DNA of 64,000 nt from CAADGU01 sp964581605 (lineage in GTDB: Bacteria; Chloroflexota; Anaerolineae; Promineifilales; Promineifilaceae). The notes beneath the pieces are model-generated. The model did no database searches, had not been told where the DNA came from, and saw nothing but the letters and a program-made list of their open reading frames with translations. The stretch is from NCBI GenBank assembly GCA_964581605.1, contig CAZOPF010000017.1, positions 5,497 through 69,496 on the forward strand, given 5' to 3'. This document shows, in pieces, positions 32,790 through 40,362 of this stretch (position 1 is the first letter of the stretch; every line of letters starts with the position of its first letter). The position numbers and the translations under genes were made by a program.

Positions 32790-32905
32790 ATGAATTATGA
32801 ATTATGAATTATGAATTAGGAATTATGAAGGGTAGGGGCGAGGCAGTTGGGTGTGGCCTTGTCTGGCAAGAGGTGGTTAACCCCAACTGCCTCGCCCTTA
32901 CAAAC
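32788..32905. repeat. AATTATG heptamer array plus palindromic element between lysY and lysZ
   Basis: Five or more AATTATG/AATTAGG units (32790-32827) are followed by an inverted repeat whose arms read GGGCGAGGCAGTTGGG (about 32836-32851) and CCCCAACTGCCTCGCCC (about 32881-32897). The latter resembles the palindromes at 5981-6120. Confidence 0.85.
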
Positions 32906-32918
32906 GAGTGAGGCGACC

Positions 32919-33764
32919 ATGATCGTGATCAAAGTGGGTGGTAGTGAAGGAATTGATTATGAGGCGGTGTGTGCGGATGTGGCGCAGTTGGTGGCGGAGG
33001 GGCAGCGGGTGGTGCTGGTGCATGGCGGTTCGCACCTGACCAATCAGGTGGCGGCGGCGTTGGGCCATCCGCCGCAGTTTGTCACCTCACCGTCCGGCTA
33101 TACCAGCCGTTTGACCGACCGGGCGACGCTGGAGATTTTTGAGATGGTGTATTGCGGGCAGGTGAACAAGAACATTGTGGAGCGGTTGCAGCGGCGAGGG
33201 GTGAATGCGATGGGGCTGAGTGGGCTGGACGGCCGTCTCTGGCAAGGCACACGCAAACCAGTACTCAAAGTGGTGGAAAACGGCCGTACCCGCCTCATCC
33301 GCGACAATCTGACGGGACGGGTGGAGCAGGTGAACACCGCTTTATTGAACGGCCTGTTATCGGGTGGTTTTGTGCCCGTGTTGACCCCCCCGGCCATCAG
33401 CTATGATGGCGAGGCGATGAATGTGGATGGCGACCGGGCGGCAGCGGCAACGGCCGTCGCCCTTCACGCCAGCGAACTGCTCATCCTCTCCAACGTGCCC
33501 GGCCTGCTGCGCCATTTTCCCGACGAAAGTTCACTCATCCGGCAACTGGCGGCGGGTGAAATTGAGGCAATCGCCCAAAGCTGCGCCCAAGGCCGAATGC
33601 GCATCAAACTGCTCGGCGCACAAGAAGCCTTACAAGGCGGCGTCCGCCGGGTGATCCTGGGGGATGCGCGGGGGGAACGGCCGGTGTTACGGGCGTTAGA
33701 CGGGCAGGGGACGGTAATCGGTAATCGGTTATCGGTGGGCGAGTTACCGATTACCGATTACTGA
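32919..33764 (+). CDS. lysZ: LysZ, [LysW]-aminoadipate kinase
   Basis: 281 residues, amino acid kinase fold. Phosphorylates the side-chain carboxylate of LysW-bound aminoadipate. Blocks: MIVIKVGGSEGIDYEAVC, RVVLVHGGSHLTNQVAAALG, the GYTSRLTDRATLEIFEMVYCG substrate loop, NVDGDRAAAATAVALHASELLILSNVPGLL and GRMRIKLLGAQEAL. The last residues (VIGNRLSVGELPITDY) are encoded by a GGTAATC heptamer array and its inverted complement, so the C-terminus is repeat-derived and longer than needed. Start at 32919 (MIVIKVGG); upstream in-frame codons lie in repeat DNA. Confidence 0.93.
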   Translation: MIVIKVGGSEGIDYEAVCADVAQLVAEGQRVVLVHGGSHLTNQVAAALGHPPQFVTSPSGYTSRLTDRATLEIFEMVYCGQVNKNIVERLQRRGVNAMGLSGLDGRLWQGTRKPVLKVVENGRTRLIRDNLTGRVEQVNTALLNGLLSGGFVPVLTPPAISYDGEAMNVDGDRAAAATAVALHASELLILSNVPGLLRHFPDESSLIRQLAAGEIEAIAQSCAQGRMRIKLLGAQEALQGGVRRVILGDARGERPVLRALDGQGTVIGNRLSVGELPITDY

Positions 33765-33772
33765 TTACCTCT
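33710..33772. repeat. GGTAATC heptamer hairpin overlapping the lysZ 3' end
   Basis: GGTAATCGGTAATCGGTTATCGG pairs with CCGATTACCGATTACTGATTACC across the lysZ stop codon at 33762-33764. About 16 codons of lysZ are made of this repeat. Confidence 0.85.
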
Positions 33773-33779
33773 AAAAAAC

Positions 33780-34949
33780 ATGGACACAATCACACTAGAA
33801 AACACATTCACCAGTGGGGTTTACGGCAAACGGGAGGTCGCCCTTGTGCGCGGGCGGGGGGCGACGGTTTGGGATAAGGACGGCCGTGCCTATATTGATT
33901 GTGCGGCGGGTACGGCCGTAGCCAGCGTGGGGCATTGCCATCCGGCGGTGGTGGCGGCCATCACCCGGCAGGCGCAGACGCTGATCACCTGCCAGGAGAT
34001 GTTTTACAACGAGCAGCGGGCGCAGTTTATGGCGCGATTAGCAGCCGTGCTGCCCGGCGATTTGAACCGGGTTTTCCTGTGCAATTCGGGCACGGAGGCG
34101 GTGGAGGCGGCGTTGAAGTTTGCCCGGCTGAGTACGGGACGGACGGAGGTGGTGGCGATGATGCGCGGGTTTCACGGCCGGACTCTTGGCGCACTTTCGG
34201 CCACGCACAAACCAGATTACCGGGAGCCGTTCCAGCCGCTCGTGCCCGGTTTTAGCCATGTGCCCTTTGGCCATGTGGCCCGGTTGGACACGGCCGTGAC
34301 CGAACAAACCGCCGCCGTCATCCTGGAGATTGTGCAGGGGGAGGGGGGCGTGCGGCTGGCCGACCCGGCCTTTTTCCAGGCGGCGCGGCGGCTGTGTGAC
34401 GAACGGGGGGCGCTGTTGATTGTGGATGAGGTGCAGACGGGTTACGGCCGTACCGGAACGCTGTTTGCCTGCGAGCAAATGGGCATCACGCCTGACCTGA
34501 TCTGCCTGGGCAAGGCGATAGCGGGCGGCCTGCCCATGGGCGCGGTGGGCATTGGCGGGCGGGTGCAAAATCTGACGCCAGGTGTGCATGGCTCCACCTT
34601 TGGCGGCAATCCGCTGGCGTGCGCGGCGGCCCAGGCGGTGCTGGAGGTGATGGAGATGGAGGGGTTGCACGGCCGTGCGGCCGAAATGGGCGCGTACCTG
34701 ATGGAACAATTACGGGCTATTCCCTCACCGCTCATTCGGGAAGTGCGCGGGTTGGGTTTGCTGGTCGGTGTGGAATTGAAAATCCGGGCGATGGAGGTGG
34801 TGCGTGGGCTGATGGAACGGGGTGTGTTGGCACTCACGGCCGGTTCCACCGTCCTACGCCTGACCCCGCCATTGGTGATTTCAAAGGAGGAAATTGATCA
34901 GGTAGTGGAAGCAGTGACGGCCGTGTTGTGGGAATTGGAAGGTGTTTAG
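33780..34949 (+). CDS. lysJ: LysJ, [LysW]-aminoadipate semialdehyde transaminase (ArgD family)
   Basis: 389 residues, class III PLP aminotransferase. Converts the LysW-bound semialdehyde to LysW-lysine using glutamate. NSGTEAVEAALKFAR (phosphate binding), VDEVQTGYGRTG (Asp to pyridine nitrogen), and the Schiff-base Lys in DLICLGKAIAGGLPMGAVG are present, followed by HGSTFGGNPLACAAA. It begins 15 bases after lysZ without a clear Shine-Dalgarno sequence. It is closely related to acetylornithine transaminase and could serve both pathways. LysK, which frees lysine from LysW, and LysN are not in the window. Confidence 0.93.
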   Translation: MDTITLENTFTSGVYGKREVALVRGRGATVWDKDGRAYIDCAAGTAVASVGHCHPAVVAAITRQAQTLITCQEMFYNEQRAQFMARLAAVLPGDLNRVFLCNSGTEAVEAALKFARLSTGRTEVVAMMRGFHGRTLGALSATHKPDYREPFQPLVPGFSHVPFGHVARLDTAVTEQTAAVILEIVQGEGGVRLADPAFFQAARRLCDERGALLIVDEVQTGYGRTGTLFACEQMGITPDLICLGKAIAGGLPMGAVGIGGRVQNLTPGVHGSTFGGNPLACAAAQAVLEVMEMEGLHGRAAEMGAYLMEQLRAIPSPLIREVRGLGLLVGVELKIRAMEVVRGLMERGVLALTAGSTVLRLTPPLVISKEEIDQVVEAVTAVLWELEGV

Positions 34950-34980
34950 ACCCAAAGGGTGTTTGAAACCCTTCGGGTCT
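34948..34980. terminator. AGAC...GTCT palindrome after lysJ
   Basis: AGACCCAAAGGGT (34948-34960) pairs with ACCCTTCGGGTCT (34968-34980) with one mismatch. It sits at the lysJ stop codon and between convergent genes. It shares its ends with the palindromes at 37988, 46077, 55752 and 62307. There is no T-run. Confidence 0.65.
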
Positions 34981-34987
34981 TGGATGG

Positions 34988-35254
34988 CTAGGCGCTCCGT
35001 TCGGGAATGAGGGCAATGAGCGAACGCAGGGTACGGTTGACCGATTCGGAATCCGGGAAATACCGGCGCACATCGGGATCAAGGGCAACCCAACCCTCAT
35101 CCGGTTCATACTCTTTGACGGTCATAGAACCATCTTCGTTATGAATGGTGACACGATAACCCTGCCTCATTTCCCGGAAATGTTTGCCACGAACGCCACC
35201 GGAAAAATCGTATTGTGGTCGAATTTCTATCAAATCGTCATTCATCTCGTTCAT
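34988..35254 (-). CDS. BrnA-like antitoxin 1
   Basis: 88 residues from MNEMNDDLIEIRPQYDFSGG. The C-terminal LDPDVRRYFPDSESVNRTLRSL is the ribbon-helix-helix-type end of BrnA/BrnT-linked antitoxins. The ATG at 35254 follows AGGA and overlaps the BrnT gene by 17 bases. The N-terminal RGKHFREMRQGYRVTIHNEDG is of the 'XRE-less' type seen in many small antitoxins. The last 80 bases of the gene are almost identical to those of the second antitoxin at 35560-35922. Confidence 0.75.
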   Translation of the reverse strand: MNEMNDDLIEIRPQYDFSGGVRGKHFREMRQGYRVTIHNEDGSMTVKEYEPDEGWVALDPDVRRYFPDSESVNRTLRSLIALIPERSA

Positions 35255-35516
35255 AAGATTCCTGTTCAGCCTTGTGGGCAACACGGCTGCTAATGATCCG
35301 AATATGGTCGTCGCGTTCAGTGTAAACCACCACTAGCAGGCGTCCCTGATCAGAAAAACCGATGTCAATAAAACGAGTTTCGTCATCAGAATGGTCGGGA
35401 TCGAGAATGGTTATGGAAAAAGGGTCTTTGAAAATGGTTGTCGCTTCATCAAATGAAATACCATGTTTTTGCCTGTTGCGCCTGGCCTTTCTTTCGTCCC
35501 ACTTAAATTGTTGCAT
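35238..35516 (-). CDS. BrnT-family toxin 1
   Basis: 92 residues, RelE-like RNase fold. Family signature FKWDERKARRNRQKHGISFDEA at the start, then DDETRFIDIGFSDQGRLLVVVYTERDDHIRIISSRVAHKAEQESYE. BrnT toxins cleave RNA and are bound by BrnA. Toxin gene first, antitoxin second with overlap, is the normal brnTA order. The module reads against the flanking lysine genes. Confidence 0.88.
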   Translation of the reverse strand: MQQFKWDERKARRNRQKHGISFDEATTIFKDPFSITILDPDHSDDETRFIDIGFSDQGRLLVVVYTERDDHIRIISSRVAHKAEQESYERDE

Positions 35517-35559
35517 GATGCGATTCTACTTGTGCAAGCCATAATCAGAATGTATTGCT

Positions 35560-35922
35560 TCAGGTGGCTTCTGATTCAGGAATCAAGGCAATGAGCGAAC
35601 GCAAGGTACGGTTGACCGATTCGGAATCCGGGAAATACCGGCGCACGTCGGGATCGAGCGTAACAAGCAGTGGCAGTGGCTTAGGCGGTGGCAGTTCATA
35701 TGTCACGGCCGTGCCATCTTCCTGGTATTCGGTTACGACAATTGGTTCGTTGGGATCAAACTTGATTCCCCTCTCCTTAAAAAACTGGGCCACCGGTTTG
35801 GCTCGTTTGAAATCTTCTTCTGTGAGTTCGGGAATGTCTGACAGGTCAATGTCCTCATCATCCATTGCTTCCAGCCGCTCCCAGTTGGTTTGGGATTCAA
35901 GAGAAGTATTTTTGTTGTTCAT
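35560..35922 (-). CDS. BrnA-like antitoxin 2
   Basis: 120 residues from MNNKNTSLESQTNWERLEAM. An acidic N-terminal part (DDEDIDLSDIPELTEEDFKRAKP) differs from antitoxin 1, but the C-terminal LDPDVRRYFPDSESVNRTLR is the same and the DNA there is nearly identical. A proline-rich stretch (LPPPKPLPLL) joins the two parts. The ATG at 35922 overlaps the toxin gene by 26 bases. Confidence 0.75.
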   Translation of the reverse strand: MNNKNTSLESQTNWERLEAMDDEDIDLSDIPELTEEDFKRAKPVAQFFKERGIKFDPNEPIVVTEYQEDGTAVTYELPPPKPLPLLVTLDPDVRRYFPDSESVNRTLRSLIALIPESEAT

Positions 35923-36163
35923 ATCTCGTCGCTTTACGGGCGGAGACGATGCGAATGACATCATCTCCAATATAAGTGTGTACGATAATGGTAGGTTGGC
36001 CTTTAACAAAACCAATTGCCCAAAATCGTTCGTCTTCATAATCAAAACGTTCGTCTTCCACGATGAGGTGGGGCTGATAAAAAAGCTCAGTCACGTCGGC
36101 GAAATCAATGTTATGTTTCTGGATATTTGTCAGCCGTTTCTGTTTGTCCCACTCAAACTTCAT
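35897..36163 (-). CDS. BrnT-family toxin 2
   Basis: 88 residues from MKFEWDKQKRLTNIQKHNIDFAD, the BrnT N-terminal motif, followed by DEDERFWAIGF-type strands (YEDERFWAIGFVKGQPTIIVHTYIGDDVIRIVSARKATRYE in pieces). It is clearly different in sequence from BrnT 1 (FSITILDPDHSDDETRF), so the two modules are not a recent whole-module duplicate. Start at 36163 is preferred because the upstream codons are not family-like. Confidence 0.88.
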   Translation of the reverse strand: MKFEWDKQKRLTNIQKHNIDFADVTELFYQPHLIVEDERFDYEDERFWAIGFVKGQPTIIVHTYIGDDVIRIVSARKATRYEQQKYFS

Positions 36164-36216
36164 GGGATGAGTATATCGGCGATGTGAAGGGCATGTCAAT
36201 TGCGAGGGAAGGTGTT

Positions 36217-37353
36217 ATGAGTCTGGAAAAGTTTGCCATTATTGAGTCTACGCTGCGGGAGGGGGAGCAGTTTGTGAATGCTTTTTTCAGCACGGCCGAG
36301 AAGGTTCAGATTGCCACGCTGCTGGATGCCTTTGGCGTGGAATATCTGGAATTGACCTCGCCGTTGGCCTCGCCGGAGAGTTACAACGACTGTGTAACCA
36401 TCGCCCGGTTGGGGCTGAATGCCAAAATCCTGACGCACACGCGCTGTAACCTGGAGGATGCCAAAAAAGCGGTAGATACGGGCGTGGCGGGGGTGGATGT
36501 GGTGATTGGTACCTCGTCGTATTTAAGGGAGTTTAGTCACGGCCGTACCATTGACCAGATTCTCGATATGGCGCAGGAGGTGGTGGCATACCTGCTCAGT
36601 CAGGGGGTGGAAACGCGCTTTAGCACGGAAGACAGCCTGCGCAGCGATGTGGAAGATATTGTGCGCGTTTATCGGGCGGTGTGTGAGCTGGGTGTGCATC
36701 GGGTAGGTATTGCCGATACGGTGGGGGTGGGCACGCCGCGCCAGATTTATGAGCTGGTGGCCTGCCTGCGCCGGGAGCTAACGTGTGATATTGAGTTTCA
36801 TGGGCACAATGATGCGGGCTGTGCCATTGCCAATGCGTATGCGGCGCTGGAAGCGGGGGCTACACACATTGACACCAGCGTCTTGGGCATTGGCGAGCGC
36901 AACGGCATTACACCGTTGGGTGGCCTGATTGCCCGGCTCTATGCCACCGACCCGGCGTTGGTGCGGAAATATCACCTGCCGCTGCTGCGCAACCTGGACA
37001 GTCTGGTGGCGCGGCTGGTGCGGGTGGACATTCCTTTTAATAACTACATTACCGGTTTTGCCAGTTTTACGCACAAAGCGGGCATTCATGCCAAAGCGGT
37101 GCTGAATAATCCGGCGACGTATGAGATTTTGCGGCCGGAGGATTTTGGGCTGACGCGCTATATTCATGTGGCGCACCGGCTAACGGGCTGGAACGCGGTG
37201 AAGGGGCGGGCGGAGCAATTGGGGCTGTGTCTGGATGATGAGCAGCTGAAGTATTTGACGAATGAAATCAAAACGATGGCCGATCACGGCCGTCTCACCC
37301 TTGACGATGTGGACTCCTTGTTGTATCAAGCGGCGCATAACGGAGGAGATTAA
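36217..37353 (+). CDS. lysS: Homocitrate synthase
   Basis: 378 residues. Condenses acetyl-CoA with 2-oxoglutarate, the first step of the alpha-aminoadipate lysine pathway. HMGL-like TIM barrel: IIESTLREGEQFVNAFFS, with the metal-site Asp position filled by Ser-Thr-Leu-Arg as in homocitrate synthases; EYLELTSPLASPES; the metal-binding His pair in IEFHGHNDAGCAIANAYAA; and LGIGERNGITPLGGL. The C-terminal communication helices are short and there is no LeuA-type allosteric domain. GAGGGAAGG precedes the ATG at 36217. The entry enzyme lies 5.6 kb downstream of lysW, separated from lysJ by the BrnTA modules on the other strand, so it may need its own promoter. Confidence 0.93.
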   Translation: MSLEKFAIIESTLREGEQFVNAFFSTAEKVQIATLLDAFGVEYLELTSPLASPESYNDCVTIARLGLNAKILTHTRCNLEDAKKAVDTGVAGVDVVIGTSSYLREFSHGRTIDQILDMAQEVVAYLLSQGVETRFSTEDSLRSDVEDIVRVYRAVCELGVHRVGIADTVGVGTPRQIYELVACLRRELTCDIEFHGHNDAGCAIANAYAALEAGATHIDTSVLGIGERNGITPLGGLIARLYATDPALVRKYHLPLLRNLDSLVARLVRVDIPFNNYITGFASFTHKAGIHAKAVLNNPATYEILRPEDFGLTRYIHVAHRLTGWNAVKGRAEQLGLCLDDEQLKYLTNEIKTMADHGRLTLDDVDSLLYQAAHNGGD

Positions 37354-37416
37354 GAGACTGAGAGACTGCGAGATTGTCAGTCTCCCAGTCTCTCAATCTC
37401 CCAATCTCATCCATTA
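37354..37416. repeat. 7-8 bp GAGACTG repeat hairpin after homocitrate synthase
   Basis: AGAGACTGAGAGACTGCGAGATTG is followed by its near complement CAGTCTCCCAGTCTCTCAATCTC, forming an imperfect stem immediately after the stop codon. Confidence 0.8.
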
Positions 37417-37428
37417 AAGGAGTAAACG

Positions 37429-37983
37429 ATGACCAAAAATTTGAATATGGCCGAATTGGAAGCAGGGTTGGGGCCGGTGCAGGATTCACCAACCGATGGC
37501 GGTGTGGTGCAGATGATTGTGGCCCGGCCGGCCGATGGCGAGCGACTGGTGCTGACTACCGGGGAATTGACGGTGGCGGATGGGCTGAAAGGAGATAACT
37601 GGCGGCCGCGGGGCAGCAAACGCACCGATGACGGTTCAGCGCATCCAGAGATGCAGCTCACGCTGATGAACGGCCGTTTCCTGAATCTGGTGGCGGGCAA
37701 TGACCGGGAACGGTGGCCGCTGGCTGGCGATCAGTTGATTGTGGACATGGATTTGGGCGTGGAGAACCTGCCCGTGGGACAACGGTTGCAATTGGGTACG
37801 GCCGTGGTGGAAGTGACGGCCGTGCCTCACACCGGTTGCGCCAAATTCACCGACCGCTACGGCATGGACGCCGTCAAATTCGCCAATTCCGAAACCGGCA
37901 AGGCGCTGCGCCTGCGCGGCATGTATGTGAAAGTGATCAAATCGGGGGTTGTAGAAACCGGTGATGCGGTCTTGAAAATGTAG
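37429..37983 (+). CDS. MOSC-domain protein
   Basis: 184 residues. A compact MOSC beta-barrel (molybdenum cofactor sulfurase C-terminal domain): GVVQMIVARPADGERLVLT, DGLKGDNWRPRGSKRTDDGS, then GDQLIVDMDLGVENLPVGQRL and the conserved cysteine in VPHTGCAKFTDRYG. MOSC proteins carry sulfur to metal cofactors or act on N-hydroxylated compounds. AAGGAG precedes the ATG. Its place inside a lysine operon has no obvious metabolic reason and may be chance co-transcription. Confidence 0.85.
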   Translation: MTKNLNMAELEAGLGPVQDSPTDGGVVQMIVARPADGERLVLTTGELTVADGLKGDNWRPRGSKRTDDGSAHPEMQLTLMNGRFLNLVAGNDRERWPLAGDQLIVDMDLGVENLPVGQRLQLGTAVVEVTAVPHTGCAKFTDRYGMDAVKFANSETGKALRLRGMYVKVIKSGVVETGDAVLKM

Positions 37984-37987
37984 GGTC

Positions 37988-38020
37988 AGACATCCGATTT
38001 CTCACAGAAATCGGATGTCT
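37988..38020. terminator. 13-bp perfect AGAC...GTCT hairpin upstream of homoaconitase
   Basis: AGACATCCGATTT (37988-38000) / AAATCGGATGTCT (38008-38020), 7-base loop. No long T-run follows (TTGTTG). A 30/33 match occurs at 46077-46109, so it is a dispersed element that may act as a partial terminator between the MOSC and homoaconitase genes. Confidence 0.75.
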
Positions 38021-38042
38021 TGTTGTCGAACAAGGAGGAGAA

Positions 38043-39296
38043 GTGGGACAGACTTTAACGGAACAGATATTGTCACAGAAAGCGGGGCGGCGGGTGCAGC
38101 CGGGCGACCTGGTGGTGGTGCAGCCGGATGTGGCTATGGGGCATGATTCGCTCTCGCCGGGCATCATCAAGGTGATGCAAGAACGGCTGGGCATGAGCCA
38201 CGTGCATAACCCCGACCAGGTGGTGCTGGTGCTGGATCATGTGGCCCCCGCCTCGACGGTGGGTGTGGCCGATAATCAGAATGTGGTGCGCCGGTTTGCC
38301 GGGGAGCAGGGGATTCGCCTGTTTGAAGTGGGGCGCGGCATTTGCCATCAGGTGTTGGTGGAGGAAGGTGTTGCCCGGCCGGGTATGGTGGTGGTGGGGT
38401 CGGATTCGCACTCCACCAGTTATGGTGCGGTGGGGGCTTTTGGCACGGGCATGGGGTCTACCGATGTGGCGTTGGTGTGGGCCACGGGCAAGACGTGGCT
38501 GCGGGTGCCGGAGACGTTGTGCATCATCAGCAACGGCCGTTTCCGCCCCGGTGTAGACGCCAAAGATTTCGCCCTCAAGTTGGGCCGCGAATTGACCATT
38601 GCCGGGGCCACCTACATGGCAATTGAGTATCATGGGTTGGAGTGGCTGCCGCTGCCGGGCCGCCAGACGATTAGCAGTATGGCGATTGAGTTGGGGGCAA
38701 AGGTGGGCATCTTCCCGCCAACCGGCGCGGCGGCCGCAGATTGGGATGTGCCGGAGTGGCTGTTTGTGGATCCTGAGGCGACGTATGCCCAGACCATCAC
38801 CATTGACCTGGATGCGTTAGAACCGCAGGTGGCGATTCCCCATTCTGTTGATGATGTGGTGGATGTGGGCGCGGTGGCGGGGACAAAGGTGGATGTGGTC
38901 TTTCTGGGGACGTGTACCAACGGCCGTTACGAAGACATGCGTGACGCGGCCGATATTTTGCGCGGGCGGCAGTTGGCCCCTGGGATGCGCCTGATCCTCA
39001 GCCCGGCCAGCCGTGTGGAATTGCAGCGAGCGATTGCTGATGACACACTGAATACGCTGCTTGAAGCGGGGGTCACGCTGACCACGCCGGGTTGCGGCCC
39101 GTGCATGGGGCGGCACCAGGGCACATTGGGTGAAGGGGATGTCTGCCTGTCAACGGGCAATCGCAATTTTAAGGGGCGGATGGGGCATCCGTCATCGCAA
39201 ATTTATCTGGCAAGTGCGCGTGTGGCGGCGGCAACGGCCGTTACGGGGGTGATCACAGACCCAAGAGAATTAGGAATTAGGAATTATGAATTATGA
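38043..39296 (+). CDS. lysT: Homoaconitase large subunit
   Basis: 417 residues. Isomerises homocitrate to homoisocitrate with a [4Fe-4S] cluster. The three cluster cysteines are in VFLGTCTNGRYEDM and TPGCGPCMGRHQG; the N-terminal part has MGHDSLSPGIIKVM, DHVAPAS and VGSDSHSTSYGAVGAFGTGMGSTD, the last in place of the longer aconitase A form. Starts at GTG 38043 behind AAGGAGGAG. The last codons (ELGIRNYEL) come from an AATTAGG/AATTATG heptamer array, and the stop overlaps the small-subunit start (ATGA). Isopropylmalate isomerase (LeuC) is the close alternative; the cluster context favours homoaconitase. Confidence 0.9.
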   Translation: MGQTLTEQILSQKAGRRVQPGDLVVVQPDVAMGHDSLSPGIIKVMQERLGMSHVHNPDQVVLVLDHVAPASTVGVADNQNVVRRFAGEQGIRLFEVGRGICHQVLVEEGVARPGMVVVGSDSHSTSYGAVGAFGTGMGSTDVALVWATGKTWLRVPETLCIISNGRFRPGVDAKDFALKLGRELTIAGATYMAIEYHGLEWLPLPGRQTISSMAIELGAKVGIFPPTGAAAADWDVPEWLFVDPEATYAQTITIDLDALEPQVAIPHSVDDVVDVGAVAGTKVDVVFLGTCTNGRYEDMRDAADILRGRQLAPGMRLILSPASRVELQRAIADDTLNTLLEAGVTLTTPGCGPCMGRHQGTLGEGDVCLSTGNRNFKGRMGHPSSQIYLASARVAAATAVTGVITDPRELGIRNYEL

Positions 39297-39305
39297 ATTA
39301 TGAAG
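39268..39305. repeat. AATTAGG/AATTATG heptamer array across the lysT-lysU junction
   Basis: Five 7-bp units occupy 39269-39303. They encode the last residues of the large subunit and the first residues (MNYE) of the small subunit in different frames. The same unit is at 32790-32827. Confidence 0.85.
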
Positions 39306-39622
39306 CAAGAGTGTGGAAATTTGGCAGAGATGTGGATACGGATCAAATTGTGCCGGGGCGGTATGCGCCGTTTATGTTGAAGGAGGGGCAGGATGTGAAG
39401 GATTTTGCTTTTATCGAGGCGCGGCCGGATTTTGCGCGGGAGGCAAANNNNNNNNNNNNNNNNNNNNNNNNNNNNNNNNNNNNNNNNNNNNNNNNNNNNN
39501 NNNNNNNNNNNNNNNNNNNNNNNNNNNNNNNNNNNNNNNNNNNNNNNGCCCAGGAAATTGTGGCCGCGGGGGGCATTGTGGCGTATGTGCGGGAGTACGG
39601 CCGTTTTCCGGGTGAACAGTAA
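39293..39622 (+). CDS. lysU: Homoaconitase small subunit, interrupted by an assembly gap
   Basis: Swivelling-domain partner of the large subunit. The visible N-terminus is VWKFGRDVDTDQIVPGRYAPF and the C-terminus AQEIVAAGGIVAYVREYGRF. Only 75 residues are readable around a 100-N gap (39448-39547). The family is about 160-170 residues, so the true missing piece is probably nearer 250-300 bases than 100. The missing region should hold the GCGSSREHA substrate loop. The gene overlaps lysT by 4 bases and cutC by 1 base. Confidence 0.85.
   Translation: MNYEARVWKFGRDVDTDQIVPGRYAPFMLKEGQDVKDFAFIEARPDFAREAXXXXXXXXXXXXXXXXXXXXXXXXXXXXXXXXXXAQEIVAAGGIVAYVREYGRFPGEQ
39448..39547. other. Assembly gap (100 N) within lysU
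   Basis: Exactly 100 N, the conventional length for a gap of unknown size. Confidence 0.98.
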
Positions 39623-40362
39623 TGCGGGTTCGGGTGGAAATTTGTGTCAATTGTGTAACGGCTACGGCCGTGCAGCAGAATGTGGCGGCGGCCTATCGTA
39701 GTGGGGCGGACACGGTGGAACTGTGCAGCCAGATGGAATTTGATGGCCTGACACCTGACCGGGAACATATCATGGCGGCGCGGGCGGCTTTTGGGGATCG
39801 GCCGGGGCTGATGGTGATGATCCGGCCCCGTGCCGGCGACTTTTGTTATACACCGGATGAAGTGGATGAGATGAGGCAGCAGATAGAAACGGCCGTAACC
39901 GCTGGCGCCAACGGTGTGGTATTGGGTCTGCTGGAGGGGCAAACGCTGGCAGTCGCCAAGATGCGCCAGTTAACCGAAGCGGCGCACACTCTGGGGCTGA
40001 CCGTGACCTGCCACCGGGCCTTTGACGCCATAGCCAACCAGACTGATGCCTTGGCACAGTTGATTGAAATGGGTGTGGATCGGGTGTTAACCAGCGGTAC
40101 ACCCTGGGGTAGTTCATTACCGGCGGTGGCTGGTACATCCCCATTAGCAGAGCTTATTCGCCAGGCGGATAATCGTCTGGAAATTGTCATGGGGGGTGGT
40201 CTCAACCCAGATAATGTGCCCACGTTACTGGCGCAGTTGCCAATGACGATTGGTCGGTTGACCGTACATTCCTATTCCGGTGTGTTGGAGAGGGACAGTG
40301 TGAGCGAAGAGAAGGTATTACGGTTAGTGCGGGCAGTGCAGGAAGGCAAGGAGAGACAATGA
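39622..40362 (+). CDS. cutC: CutC-family protein
   Basis: 246 residues, TIM barrel. VEICVNCVTATAVQQNVAAAYRSGADTVELCSQMEFDGLTP, GLMVMIRPRAGDFCYTPDEVD, VTCHRAFDAI and RVLTSGTPWGSS are CutC signatures. The name comes from copper homeostasis, but a direct copper role is disputed and an enzyme function is likely. The start overlaps the lysU stop (TAATG), and the end overlaps the GrpB-like gene (ATGA). It is therefore translated as part of the lysine operon, though no link to lysine is known. Confidence 0.92.
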   Translation: MRVRVEICVNCVTATAVQQNVAAAYRSGADTVELCSQMEFDGLTPDREHIMAARAAFGDRPGLMVMIRPRAGDFCYTPDEVDEMRQQIETAVTAGANGVVLGLLEGQTLAVAKMRQLTEAAHTLGLTVTCHRAFDAIANQTDALAQLIEMGVDRVLTSGTPWGSSLPAVAGTSPLAELIRQADNRLEIVMGGGLNPDNVPTLLAQLPMTIGRLTVHSYSGVLERDSVSEEKVLRLVRAVQEGKERQ

